From NCBI RefSeq assembly GCF_004123905.1, contig NZ_MZXW01000022.1, positions 62,001 through 126,000 on the forward strand: a stretch of DNA of 64,000 nt, in the 5' to 3' direction. Numbering within the stretch: position 1 is the stretch's first letter; every line of letters starts with the position of its first letter. The notes under the pieces are model-generated. The model saw only the letters and a program-made list of their open reading frames with translations, did no database searches and was not told where the DNA came from. The position numbers were made by a program, and so were the translations under genes. This DNA comes from Bradyrhizobium betae. GTDB taxonomy: Bacteria > Pseudomonadota > Alphaproteobacteria > Rhizobiales > Xanthobacteraceae. Shown piece after piece: positions 33,276 through 41,879 of this stretch.

Positions 33276-35531
33276 TCACGCCGCTACCACGCGCAGCGTC
33301 TCTGCCCCGTTCGTCGGTTGCACGGGCTTGCTCAGCATCGTCACCTCGCTGAAGCCGACGGCGCTGAGCTGCTCGCACATCGATGTGCGCGCATCCGGCG
33401 CCATCGCGGCATCGGGCACCACGACGGCGCGGGCATGCGCCGTCAGGAGCTCCGCCGGAAGGTCAGAGGCGCTGCCGGCGTCGAGCAGCACGTGGTCGTA
33501 GGCGCGGAGCAGCGCGTCGATCGCGAGCGTCACGCGCGGCGACTGGAGGAGGCTGCGGTCGAAGCCGGGACGGCCGGCCATGACCAGATGCAGCCGCGAG
33601 AGCTTGTCGCGGGTGATAATTTGCGCGAACGAGGCCTCGCCCTGCATCAGCTCGGCAAGGCCGGGCGCCGAAGCATCGACGGACACCGCCGCAATCGTCG
33701 GCGAGGACGCGGCGAGATCGACCACGACCACCCGCGCATCGCGCGCCAGGTGCCGGGCCAGTGTCAGCGTCGACAGCGTGATGGCCTCACCCGAGGCGGT
33801 GCCGAGCACCGTAACCTTCTTCGCCGCCGCGCCGGCGGCGCGCAGGCTATCGGCGAGGTGGCCGATCTCGGCGAATTCGCTGACATGGGCATCGACTGCC
33901 ATCTCCGGCTGGAGCGGCACGGGATCATCCATCACCGGCTCGGCGATCGGATCGACCACCGGTTGGACAAATGGTTCCCGCCTGACCGCCGCCTGCGTTT
34001 GCGCCGGCATCAAGACGGCCACCGCGCGCGGCGCGGTCTGGCGCAGCAGCTCGCCGGTGACGACGACGCCTGACGAGAGCAGCAGCGTCGCGATCGTCGC
34101 GATCAGCACGATCGGCAGCTTCTTCGGATAGGCCGGCATATTCGAGACGATCGCGCGCGAGATGATGCGGCCTTCCGCCGGTGCGGTATCGATGCTCTCG
34201 CGGGTGCTGGCCTCGCGGTACTTGCCGAGATACGTCTCGAGCAGATCGCGCTGCGCCTTGGCCTCGCGCTCGAGCGCACGGAGCTGGACATCCTGACCGT
34301 TGGTCGAGGTCGCCTGCTTCTTGAGTTGCTCGAGACTCGCTATCAGGCCGTCGACCCGGCCGCCGGCAATGCGCGCGTCGCTTTCGAGCGAACGGGAGAT
34401 CTTGGCCGCTTCATCGCGGATCTGATTGTCGAGGTCCCCGAGCTGGGCCTTGAGCTCCTTGATCCGCGGGTGATTGCCGAGCAGCGTGGATGATTGTTCG
34501 GCGAGCTGCGCACGCAGCGTCACCCGCTGCTCGGACAGTCGCCGCATCAGCTCGGAGTTCACCACTTCGGATGCTTCGATCGGCTTGCCGCTCTGGAGCA
34601 TCTCCTTGATCAGCCGCGCCCTGGATTCCGCATCCGCCTTCATCGAGCGCGCATTGTTGAGCTGGGTGTTGACCTCGCCCATCTGCTGGTTCGACAGCGT
34701 GGTGTTGTTGGTGCCGACGAAGAGCGACGACTTGGAACGAAAATCCTCGACCTTGGCTTCGGCGTCGGAGACCTTCTTGCGCAGATTCTCGATCTCGCCC
34801 GAGAGCCACTGGCTGGCATTGCGCGCCTGGTCCTGGCGCGCATTCTGCTGGAGCACGAGATAGCCGTCGGCGATCGAATTGGCGACGCGCACTGCAAGCT
34901 CGGGATCCTGCGACTGGAATTCGACCACGATCACGCGCGACTTGTCGACGGCGTAAGCCTGGAGCCGCTCGTAATAGGCATCGAGCACGCGCTCTTCCGG
35001 CGTCATCGAGAACGGATCGCGACCGATGCCGACCAGTGCCGCAAGCGACTTCAGCGGCGAGATGCCTTGCAGCACCGGATCGAATTCGGGGCGTTCCGCG
35101 AGCTTGTTCTTCTTGATGATCTCGCGCGCGAGATCGCGCGACAACACCAGCTGCACCTGGCTGGTGACGGCCTCGGCATCGAGCGCCTGCCGCTCCTCGG
35201 TGCTGCGGTCGCTGCTGGGACGCAGGAAGACGTTCTCGCGACCGTCGATCAGGATGCGCGACTCCGACTTGTAGCGCGGCGTGATGAGATTGACGATTGC
35301 GATGGAGACGACGAGCGCGAGCACCGTCGGCACGATGATCCAGCCGCGTTTGCGGGCAAGTGCGCCGCCAAGCGCGTGCAGATCGATGTCACCGGATTCG
35401 ACAGGCGCCTGCTTCGCCGCAACGGGCGCAGGCCTTGCTTCAACCTTGGGTGCTGCTTCGGCTTTGGGCTTCGCAACAGCCCGCTCGACCACAGCCTTGT
35501 CCTTGCCGGCACGCCAGAACGCTAAACGCAT
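33276..35531 (-). CDS. Wzc/GumC-like polysaccharide chain-length protein with degenerate kinase domain
   Basis: A 751-residue inner-membrane protein with a Wzz domain, first helix near residues 65-85, a long periplasmic coiled coil (about 200-440), a second helix near 470-490 and a C-terminal P-loop-like domain. The Walker A site reads GTASGEAIT (577-585), with Glu where Lys is needed; the A' motif is only VVVVDL (602-607), and there is no C-terminal tyrosine cluster. It therefore is probably not a functional BY-kinase. It likely still sets chain length. It is the longest gene of the EPS locus. Confidence 0.88.
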   Translation of the reverse strand: MRLAFWRAGKDKAVVERAVAKPKAEAAPKVEARPAPVAAKQAPVESGDIDLHALGGALARKRGWIIVPTVLALVVSIAIVNLITPRYKSESRILIDGRENVFLRPSSDRSTEERQALDAEAVTSQVQLVLSRDLAREIIKKNKLAERPEFDPVLQGISPLKSLAALVGIGRDPFSMTPEERVLDAYYERLQAYAVDKSRVIVVEFQSQDPELAVRVANSIADGYLVLQQNARQDQARNASQWLSGEIENLRKKVSDAEAKVEDFRSKSSLFVGTNNTTLSNQQMGEVNTQLNNARSMKADAESRARLIKEMLQSGKPIEASEVVNSELMRRLSEQRVTLRAQLAEQSSTLLGNHPRIKELKAQLGDLDNQIRDEAAKISRSLESDARIAGGRVDGLIASLEQLKKQATSTNGQDVQLRALEREAKAQRDLLETYLGKYREASTRESIDTAPAEGRIISRAIVSNMPAYPKKLPIVLIATIATLLLSSGVVVTGELLRQTAPRAVAVLMPAQTQAAVRREPFVQPVVDPIAEPVMDDPVPLQPEMAVDAHVSEFAEIGHLADSLRAAGAAAKKVTVLGTASGEAITLSTLTLARHLARDARVVVVDLAASSPTIAAVSVDASAPGLAELMQGEASFAQIITRDKLSRLHLVMAGRPGFDRSLLQSPRVTLAIDALLRAYDHVLLDAGSASDLPAELLTAHARAVVVPDAAMAPDARTSMCEQLSAVGFSEVTMLSKPVQPTNGAETLRVVAA

Positions 35532-35732
35532 CGAACACTCCCGCAGGGCAACGCTGCGACTCTACCTCAACCGGGGCGATTACACTCCATTAAGGTTGCC
35601 GCTGGGTTAATCGCGCCACGCTGCGAGCGACGCAGGCGCGCTCGTCATCGTTTGTTAACCACGAGGGCTCTTAATCCATCTCGATATTTCGAGAATTGTT
35701 CGAGCATTCGCCGTCGAGCGCTGGTTCTGATC

Positions 35733-36866
35733 ATGCCCCCCTCTCCCGACCGGCCGCTCCGCATCCTGCACGCCGTCCGCGCTCCGGTCGGCGGCATCTT
35801 CCGCCACATCCTCGACCTCGCCAACGGCCAGGTCGATCGCGGTCATCACGTTGGCATCCTCGCCGACAGCCTCACCGGCGGCGAGCGTGCGGACAAGGCG
35901 CTGGCCGAGCTTGCCCCGCGGCTGAAGCTCGGCGTACATCGGCTGGCGATCCGCCGTGAACCTTCGCCTGACGACTTTCTGGTGTGGCTGCGGATGCGGC
36001 GCATGATCGCCGAGCTCAAGCCCGACGTCCTGCACGGCCACGGCGCCAAGGCCGGCGCCTTCGTCCGGATGCGGCGCCGCTCGGACGACAGCATCCGCAT
36101 CTACACCCCGCACGGCGGCTCGCTGCACTATCCTCTGAACACGCTCAAGGGCGAGTTCTACGCGCGGCTCGAACGCACGCTGATGGACGCGACGGATTTG
36201 TTCCTGTTCGAGAGCGCCTTTGCCCGCGACACCTATCAGCGCATTGTCGGCACGCCCAAGGGCGTGGTGCATTGCGTCTTCAACGGCGTGACGCCGGAAG
36301 AATTCGAACCTGTTGTCACCACTGAGGATGCCACCGACCTCGCCTATGTCGGCGAGTTCAGGCACATCAAGGGCGCGGATCTGCTGGTCGATGCAGTCGG
36401 GCGACTGCACGAAGGCGGCAAGAAGGTCACGCTCACGCTCGGCGGCGACGGCGAGGAGACGGCGGCGCTGAAAGCGCAGGTCGAAAGGCTCGGCCTCACC
36501 AGCGCGATCCGTTTCATCGGCCACGTCAAGGCGCGCTACGGCTTCTCCAAAGGACGCCTGCTGGTCGTGCCCTCGCGCGGCGATTCCATGCCCTATGTCG
36601 TGATCGAGGCCGGAGCCGCCGGCATTCCCATGATCGCGGCCCGCGTTGGCGGCATCCCCGAGATTTTCGGACCCGAAAGCCCCGCCCTGTTCGCGGCGAG
36701 CAACGCCGGGGCCATGGCAGAAGCGATTGCCGCCGCGCTCGACGATCCGCAAGGCACCGCGCAGCGCGCGTCGTCCTTGCGCGAGCGCATCTCCGCGCAT
36801 TTCTCGCAAGCCGCGATGGTTGACGGCGTGCTCGCGGGTTATCGCGGCGCATTTACCAATCACTAA
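35733..36866 (+). CDS. GT4-family glycosyltransferase
   Basis: A 377-residue GT-B enzyme that should transfer a sugar from a nucleotide donor to a lipid-linked exopolysaccharide intermediate at the inner face of the membrane. N-terminal GGIFRHILDLANGQ and a C-terminal donor-binding domain (GGDGEETAALKAQ, PSRGDSMPYVVIEAGAAG, with the E-x7-E acid region near 305-315) are seen. The start ATG at 35733 (M-P-P-S-P-D-R-P) is chosen over an in-frame start 27 codons earlier. It is divergent from the Wzc-like gene. Confidence 0.9.
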   Translation: MPPSPDRPLRILHAVRAPVGGIFRHILDLANGQVDRGHHVGILADSLTGGERADKALAELAPRLKLGVHRLAIRREPSPDDFLVWLRMRRMIAELKPDVLHGHGAKAGAFVRMRRRSDDSIRIYTPHGGSLHYPLNTLKGEFYARLERTLMDATDLFLFESAFARDTYQRIVGTPKGVVHCVFNGVTPEEFEPVVTTEDATDLAYVGEFRHIKGADLLVDAVGRLHEGGKKVTLTLGGDGEETAALKAQVERLGLTSAIRFIGHVKARYGFSKGRLLVVPSRGDSMPYVVIEAGAAGIPMIAARVGGIPEIFGPESPALFAASNAGAMAEAIAAALDDPQGTAQRASSLRERISAHFSQAAMVDGVLAGYRGAFTNH

Positions 36867-36986
36867 CCATCCTTAAGGCCCGCTTTAGAGAATCTTCCGA
36901 TTTGTCCGATAATCCAGATGCCAGGGGATGCTCGCCCGGGGCGCAAAGTCGCGGCCCGCGGGTTTTTGGAATGGACGTGGACGCCC

Positions 36987-38534
36987 GTGGAACCGCTCAA
37001 CGCACGCTCGATGCTCGATGCCGCGACGACCGCCGCGGCGAGGCCCGCTGACCAGCCCTTCGTCGAGCGCCGCCGCCGCCTGACGCCGGCCGCGCTCGAA
37101 GTCGTCAACCAGAAGGTCGCCCGCGCTTATTCGCCGATCGTGATCACCGGCTTCGTGCGCGTGGCCGATTTCACGCTGCTGAGCCTTGTCGGCATTGGAG
37201 TTTATCTCGGCTATGTCATGCCGCTTGTCGGCTTCAGCTGGGTCTATCCGGCCGAGATCGTCGCCGTCGCGGTCGCCGCCGTGGTCTGCTTCCAGGCCGC
37301 CGACATCTATCAGGTGCAACTGTTCCGCGGTCAGTTGCGGCAGATGACGCGGATGATCTCGTCCTGGTCGTTCGTCTTCCTGCTGTTCATCGGCATCTCC
37401 TTCTTTGCCAAGTTCGGCAGCGAAATGTCACGGCTGTGGCTTGCCGCCTTCTATTTCCTCGGGCTCGCCGCGCTGATCGCCGAACGTCTGATGCTGCGCT
37501 CGCTGGTGCGTGCCTGGGCACGCGAGGGCCGGCTCGACCGCCGCACCATCATCGTCGGCTCCGACAGCAACGGCGAGCAGCTGGTCGAGGCGCTGAAGGC
37601 GCAGGAGGATTCCGACATCCACGTGCTCGGCGTGTTCGACGACCGCAACGACAGCCGCGCGCTCGACACCTGCGCCGGCGCGCGCAAGCTCGGCAAGGTC
37701 GACGACATCGTCGAGTTCGCCCGCCGCACCCGCGTCGATCTCGTGCTGTTCGCGCTGCCGATCTCGGCGGAAACGCGCATCCTGGAAATGCTGAAGAAGC
37801 TCTGGGTGCTGCCGGTCGACATCCGCCTCTCCGCCCACACCAACAAGCTGCGCTTCCGTCCCCGCTCCTATTCCTATCTCGGCGAGGTGCCGACGCTCGA
37901 CGTGTTCGAGGCGCCGATCACCGACTGGGATCTGGTGATGAAATGGCTGTTCGACCGCGTCGTCGGCAGCCTCGCGCTGCTTGCAGCCCTGCCGGTGATG
38001 GGACTGGTGGCGCTGGCGGTGAAACTCGACAGCCCCGGCCCCGTGCTGTTCCGCCAGAAGCGCTTCGGCTTCAACAACGAGCGCATCGACGTCTACAAAT
38101 TCCGCTCGATGCATCACCACCAGGCCGACCCGACGGCATCGAAGGTCGTGACCAAGAACGATCCGCGCGTCACCCGCGTCGGCCGCTTCATCCGCAAGAC
38201 CAGCCTCGACGAGCTGCCGCAGCTGTTCAACGTGGTGTTCTCCGGCAATCTCTCGCTGGTCGGCCCGCGTCCGCATGCGGTGCAGGGCAAGCTCCAGAGT
38301 CGCCTGTTCGACGAAGCCGTCGACGGCTATTTCGCCCGCCACCGCGTCAAGCCCGGCATCACCGGCTGGGCCCAGATCAATGGCTGGCGCGGCGAGATCG
38401 ACAACGAAGAGAAGATCCAGAAGCGCGTCGAGTTCGACCTCTATTATATCGAGAACTGGTCGGTGCTGTTCGACCTCGTCATACTCCTGAAGACGCCGGT
38501 CTCGCTGCTGACCAAGAACGAGAACGCGTATTGA
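36987..38534 (+). CDS. undecaprenyl-phosphate sugar phosphotransferase (WcaJ/ExoY-like initiating enzyme)
   Basis: The enzyme loads the first sugar phosphate (usually glucose) onto undecaprenyl phosphate. The 515-residue protein has four N-terminal helices, a CoA_binding-like central domain (about 160-290), a fifth helix near residue 335 and the catalytic C-terminal domain with KRFGFNNERIDVYKFRSMH and VKPGITGWAQINGWRGE. The start is uncertain: a GTG at 36987 gives V-E-P-L-N-A-R-S, while an ATG at 36918 adds 23 Arg/Gly-rich residues that look untranslated. It sits directly downstream of the GT4 gene. Confidence 0.92.
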   Translation: MEPLNARSMLDAATTAAARPADQPFVERRRRLTPAALEVVNQKVARAYSPIVITGFVRVADFTLLSLVGIGVYLGYVMPLVGFSWVYPAEIVAVAVAAVVCFQAADIYQVQLFRGQLRQMTRMISSWSFVFLLFIGISFFAKFGSEMSRLWLAAFYFLGLAALIAERLMLRSLVRAWAREGRLDRRTIIVGSDSNGEQLVEALKAQEDSDIHVLGVFDDRNDSRALDTCAGARKLGKVDDIVEFARRTRVDLVLFALPISAETRILEMLKKLWVLPVDIRLSAHTNKLRFRPRSYSYLGEVPTLDVFEAPITDWDLVMKWLFDRVVGSLALLAALPVMGLVALAVKLDSPGPVLFRQKRFGFNNERIDVYKFRSMHHHQADPTASKVVTKNDPRVTRVGRFIRKTSLDELPQLFNVVFSGNLSLVGPRPHAVQGKLQSRLFDEAVDGYFARHRVKPGITGWAQINGWRGEIDNEEKIQKRVEFDLYYIENWSVLFDLVILLKTPVSLLTKNENAY

Positions 38535-38556
38535 GTTTGCTGGCCTCGAGCCAGAC

Positions 38557-38660
38557 TGTCATCGCCCGGCTTGACCGGGCGATCCAGTAATCGCCGGCAG
38601 CGGGAACTGCCACGAACGACTCGGAGTACTGGATGCCCCGGTCAAGCCGGGGCATGACGG
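38557..38660. repeat. dispersed palindromic repeat
   Basis: TGTCATCGCCCGGCTTGACC with GGGCGATCCAGTA is mirrored by TACTGGATGCCCCGG with GGGGCATGACGG. The same two-armed design (TGTCATG/C-C, ATCCAGTA, TACTGGAT, ATGAC) recurs at 41751-41855. Confidence 0.8.
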
Positions 38661-38694
38661 CGGAAGTTGTTTGGACGAGTAGCGTGGGCGTATC

Positions 38695-39951
38695 ATGGCG
38701 TATGCGGCGACAGCCGGTGGAGTGAACATTGCCGCACCGGCTGCGCCCGGCGTGCTGGCGCTCCAGCGCGCGATGGTGTGGCTGGTCGGCGCCTCCGGTG
38801 CGATCGTCTTCATCGAGCCCAGCCCCTACGAGATCGTGACGCTGCTCGCCACCGTCACCTTCTTCGCCACCGGGCTCCGCCTGCGGCTCGCGCTGATGCC
38901 GCTGATCCTGATGCTGGTCCTGCTCAATGTCGGCTACACGATCAGCACGATCCCGCTATTCGAGCAGCCCGAGGTGGTGAGCTGGATCGCGACGTCCTGG
39001 TACATGGCGGTAACAGTCGTCTTCTTCGCGATGGTCACATCCGAGGACACGGCGGCCCGACTCGACATGCTCCGCCGCGGCCTCGTGGTCGGCGCAATGA
39101 TTGCCTCGCTGTCGGCGGTCGCGGGCTATTTCCACCTGGTTCCCGGCGCAGACGATCTGCTCACCCTCTACGGACGCGCGCGCGGCACGTTCAAGGACCC
39201 GAATGTGCTCGGCGCGTTCCTGATCCTGCCGGCGCTGTTCGCGCTGCAGAGCGTGGTCTCGGACAAGCTGGCCAAGGCCTTCCGCAACGTCTTCGCCTTC
39301 GGCATCATGTCGCTGGCGATCCTGCTCGCCTTCTCCCGCGCCGCCTGGGGCGGCCTCGTGCTGACCGCAGCCTTCATGCTGGCGCTGATGGTGCTGACCA
39401 GCCGCACCAACGCGCAGCGCTCGCGCATCGTCGTCATGGCGATCGTCGCCGCAGTGCTGGGAATCGCGCTGATCGCCGTGCTGCTGTCGTTCGACTCCAC
39501 CGCCGAGATGTTCAAGCAGCGCGCGAGCTTCGACCAGAGCTATGACGAAGGCCGCTTCGGCCGGTTCGGCCGGCATATCCTGGGTGCAGAGATGGCGCTC
39601 GACCTGCCATTCGGCATCGGCCCCCTGCAATTCCACCGCTTCTTCCCCGAAGACACCCACAACTCCTATCTGAACGCCTTCATGTCCGGCGGCTGGCTCT
39701 CCGGCATGTGCTATCCCGCGCTGGTCTTCACCACTGTCATCATGGGTATCAGGCACATCTTCGTCCGCGTGCCCTGGCAGCGTGCCTATCTCGCCGTCTT
39801 CTCCGCCTTCGTCGGCACCGTCGGCGAGAGTTTTGTGATCGACACCGACCATTGGCGGCACTTCTGGATGATGCTGGGCGCAATGTGGGGCATGATCGCG
39901 GCTGCGCAGATCTACAAAACTAGGGCTGGCGACGAAGCTTCTTCAATTTGA
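38695..39951 (+). CDS. O-antigen ligase / Wzy-like membrane protein
   Basis: A 418-residue protein of about ten to eleven membrane helices with the Wzy_C/RfaL architecture. A large periplasmic loop carries RGTFKDPNVLGAFL and a second loop with EDTHNSYLNAFMSGG; the conserved histidine sits in D-T-H-N-S. It probably polymerises or ligates the exopolysaccharide units. Its 3' end overlaps the convergent MarR gene by 32 bases. It closes the EPS locus. Confidence 0.87.
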   Translation: MAYAATAGGVNIAAPAAPGVLALQRAMVWLVGASGAIVFIEPSPYEIVTLLATVTFFATGLRLRLALMPLILMLVLLNVGYTISTIPLFEQPEVVSWIATSWYMAVTVVFFAMVTSEDTAARLDMLRRGLVVGAMIASLSAVAGYFHLVPGADDLLTLYGRARGTFKDPNVLGAFLILPALFALQSVVSDKLAKAFRNVFAFGIMSLAILLAFSRAAWGGLVLTAAFMLALMVLTSRTNAQRSRIVVMAIVAAVLGIALIAVLLSFDSTAEMFKQRASFDQSYDEGRFGRFGRHILGAEMALDLPFGIGPLQFHRFFPEDTHNSYLNAFMSGGWLSGMCYPALVFTTVIMGIRHIFVRVPWQRAYLAVFSAFVGTVGESFVIDTDHWRHFWMMLGAMWGMIAAAQIYKTRAGDEASSI

Positions 39952-40447
39952 GATCGGGCCGCTTCTCCGGCGGCGTGTCGAGCAGGCTCTTCAGCGCTTC
40001 GGTTGCCGCGAGCACACCCTTGTAGCCCTCGGTCGCGAATCGCAGCAGCAGACGCAGTTCCTGGTCGGAATAGGTGCCAAACACCTTCTCCATCGCCTGC
40101 TGCATCGGAACGTAGAGCTGGCCGATCTTCATGGCCTGCTCCGGCACGACGGAAATAAAGACCTTGCGGCGGTCTTTCTCGTCCCGCTCGCGGCGCACCA
40201 GGCCAGCCTTCTCGAGCCGGTCGACCACGCCGGTGATGGCGCCGGTGGTCAGCCCGGTGACCTCGGCGAGCCGGCCTGCGGTGACGCGTCCCTCGAGATA
40301 GAGGATGTCCATGCATTCGAGGTCGGAATTGGCAATTCCGGCAACATTCGCAACGGTCTGGCCATAGAGCACGCCCTGCGCGGAGGACCTGCGCATCGCC
40401 TCCTCGAGCTCTTCTAACAACGCCGTGCGCGCCTTCGTCCTTGACAA
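39920..40447 (-). CDS. MarR-family transcriptional regulator
   Basis: A 175-residue winged-helix repressor (LAEVTGLTTGAITGVVDRLEKAGLVRRE, then DEKDRRKVFISV for the wing). The length is slightly above the family's usual 140-160 because of a basic C-terminal tail. It diverges from the FAD monooxygenase gene, and a palindrome between them is the likely operator, so it probably controls both itself and the monooxygenase. Confidence 0.93.
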   Translation of the reverse strand: MSRTKARTALLEELEEAMRRSSAQGVLYGQTVANVAGIANSDLECMDILYLEGRVTAGRLAEVTGLTTGAITGVVDRLEKAGLVRRERDEKDRRKVFISVVPEQAMKIGQLYVPMQQAMEKVFGTYSDQELRLLLRFATEGYKGVLAATEALKSLLDTPPEKRPDLKLKKLRRQP

Positions 40448-40460
40448 GGCTCACCTCATA

Positions 40461-40491
40461 TCTTAGTCGATATATATCTTAGTCACTAAGA
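40461..40491. promoter_or_regulatory. candidate MarR operator
   Basis: TCTTAGTcACTAAGA (40477-40491) is a perfect 7-bp inverted repeat with one central base. A second half site, TCTTAGT, lies at 40461-40467, one and a half turns away. It sits in the 96-base gap between marR and the FAD monooxygenase gene, in otherwise GC-rich DNA. Confidence 0.7.
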
Positions 40492-40543
40492 GATTTAGCG
40501 ACCGTAATTTCTCCTAGCACCACGGAAACGTCGGGAGCAAGCC

Positions 40544-41740
40544 ATGTCCAACCGTCCTCGCAAAGCCCTGATCATCGGCGCCGGCATCGCCGGGCCCGTC
40601 GCCGCGATCCTGCTGCGCCGCGCCGGCATCGAATCCGCGATCTACGAGGCCTGGCCCTACTCGAAGGGCATCGGCGGCGGCCTTCAGATCGCGCCGAACG
40701 GCATGCACGTGCTGGACGAGATCGGGCTTGCGGGCGAGCTGATCAGCCGCGGCTCGGTCGCGGAGTCCTTCGACTTCTATTCGCAGGGCGGCGAGCGGCT
40801 CGGCTCGATCAACCGCGACATGGAGCGGCGCTTCGGCCAGCCCGCCGTCAACGTCTGCCGCGCCACGTTGAACGAAATCCTGATCGACAAGGCCTGGTGT
40901 GCCTGCGTCTCGCTCTATTTCGACAAGCGCCTGATCAAGATCGAAGACCGCGGCGACCAGCCGATTATCGCCTACTTCTCCGACGGCACCACCGCCGAGG
41001 GCGATTTCCTGATCGGCGCCGACGGCGTGCACTCGATCGTGCGCCGCCAAGTGGTGCCAGACGGCCCGCAACCGTTCGACACCGGACTGATCGGCTTCGG
41101 CGGCTTCGTGCCCCACGCCGTGCTCGACGGTCGATCAATCGGCCGGCACGTCGAGACCACGTTCGGCCAGAGAGGCTTCTTCGGCTATGGCTATTGCAGC
41201 CCGGATCCGAACGACGGTGTGATGTGGTGGAGCACCCAGCCTGCACACGGCATGGATGCCGCGATGTTCCGCGCGCTCGACCCGGCGACGTTGAAGCAGC
41301 ATTTGCGCGGCTTCCATCACGGCTGGCACGATCCGATCCCTGCCATCATCGACGCCGCCGAGAATATCGTTGTCACCGACACGCTCGATGTTGCGACCCT
41401 GCCGACCTGGTCGCGCAAGCGCTCGCTGCTGATCGGCGATGCCGCGCACGCAACCAGCCCTCACGCCGGCCAGGGCGCCTCGCTGGCGCTCGAGGATGCG
41501 ATGCGGCTCGCTCGCCTGATGCAGGAGGGCCAGGAGCTCAGCGCCACCTTCCAGGCTTTTGAGGCCGAGCGCCGCCCGCGCACCGAGAAGATCGTCGCGA
41601 TGGCGCGCCGCAACGGCAACAGCAAGCGCGAGTTCAGCGCCACCGGCGCGTGGATGCGCAATCAGATGATGAAATGGCTGCTGCCGCTGGGCTCGAAGGG
41701 TATGGAGTTCATGTACGCGTATGATGCGCGGGCGGGGTAG
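40544..41740 (+). CDS. FAD-dependent aromatic monooxygenase (salicylate hydroxylase/TetX-like)
   Basis: The 398-residue protein is a group A flavoprotein hydroxylase. It has the N-terminal dinucleotide motif GAGIAGPVAA (residues 12-21), the central DG motif GADGVHSIVRR, and the C-terminal GDAAHATSPHAGQGA FAD-binding motif. Substrate is unknown; the usual class acts on phenols and similar aromatics with NAD(P)H and oxygen. It diverges from a MarR gene across a palindrome, the usual arrangement for inducible aromatic turnover. Confidence 0.92.
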   Translation: MSNRPRKALIIGAGIAGPVAAILLRRAGIESAIYEAWPYSKGIGGGLQIAPNGMHVLDEIGLAGELISRGSVAESFDFYSQGGERLGSINRDMERRFGQPAVNVCRATLNEILIDKAWCACVSLYFDKRLIKIEDRGDQPIIAYFSDGTTAEGDFLIGADGVHSIVRRQVVPDGPQPFDTGLIGFGGFVPHAVLDGRSIGRHVETTFGQRGFFGYGYCSPDPNDGVMWWSTQPAHGMDAAMFRALDPATLKQHLRGFHHGWHDPIPAIIDAAENIVVTDTLDVATLPTWSRKRSLLIGDAAHATSPHAGQGASLALEDAMRLARLMQEGQELSATFQAFEAERRPRTEKIVAMARRNGNSKREFSATGAWMRNQMMKWLLPLGSKGMEFMYAYDARAG

Positions 41741-41750
41741 CGATTGACGC

Positions 41751-41855
41751 TGTCATGCCCCGCGAAGGCGGGGCATCCAGTAGGCCGCGGCTTCTCGGCT
41801 CGATCACTGCTGTCTCTGGAATACTGGATCGTCCGGTCAAGCCGGACGATGACAC
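41751..41855. repeat. dispersed palindromic repeat
   Basis: TGTCATGCCCCGC with GCGGGGCATCCAGTA on the left is mirrored by TACTGGATCGTCC and GGACGATGACACC on the right. It shares design with the element at 38557-38660. It lies between the convergent FAD monooxygenase and enoyl reductase genes. Confidence 0.8.
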
Positions 41856-41879
41856 CGTGATTGTGGCGCGCAATCGCGC

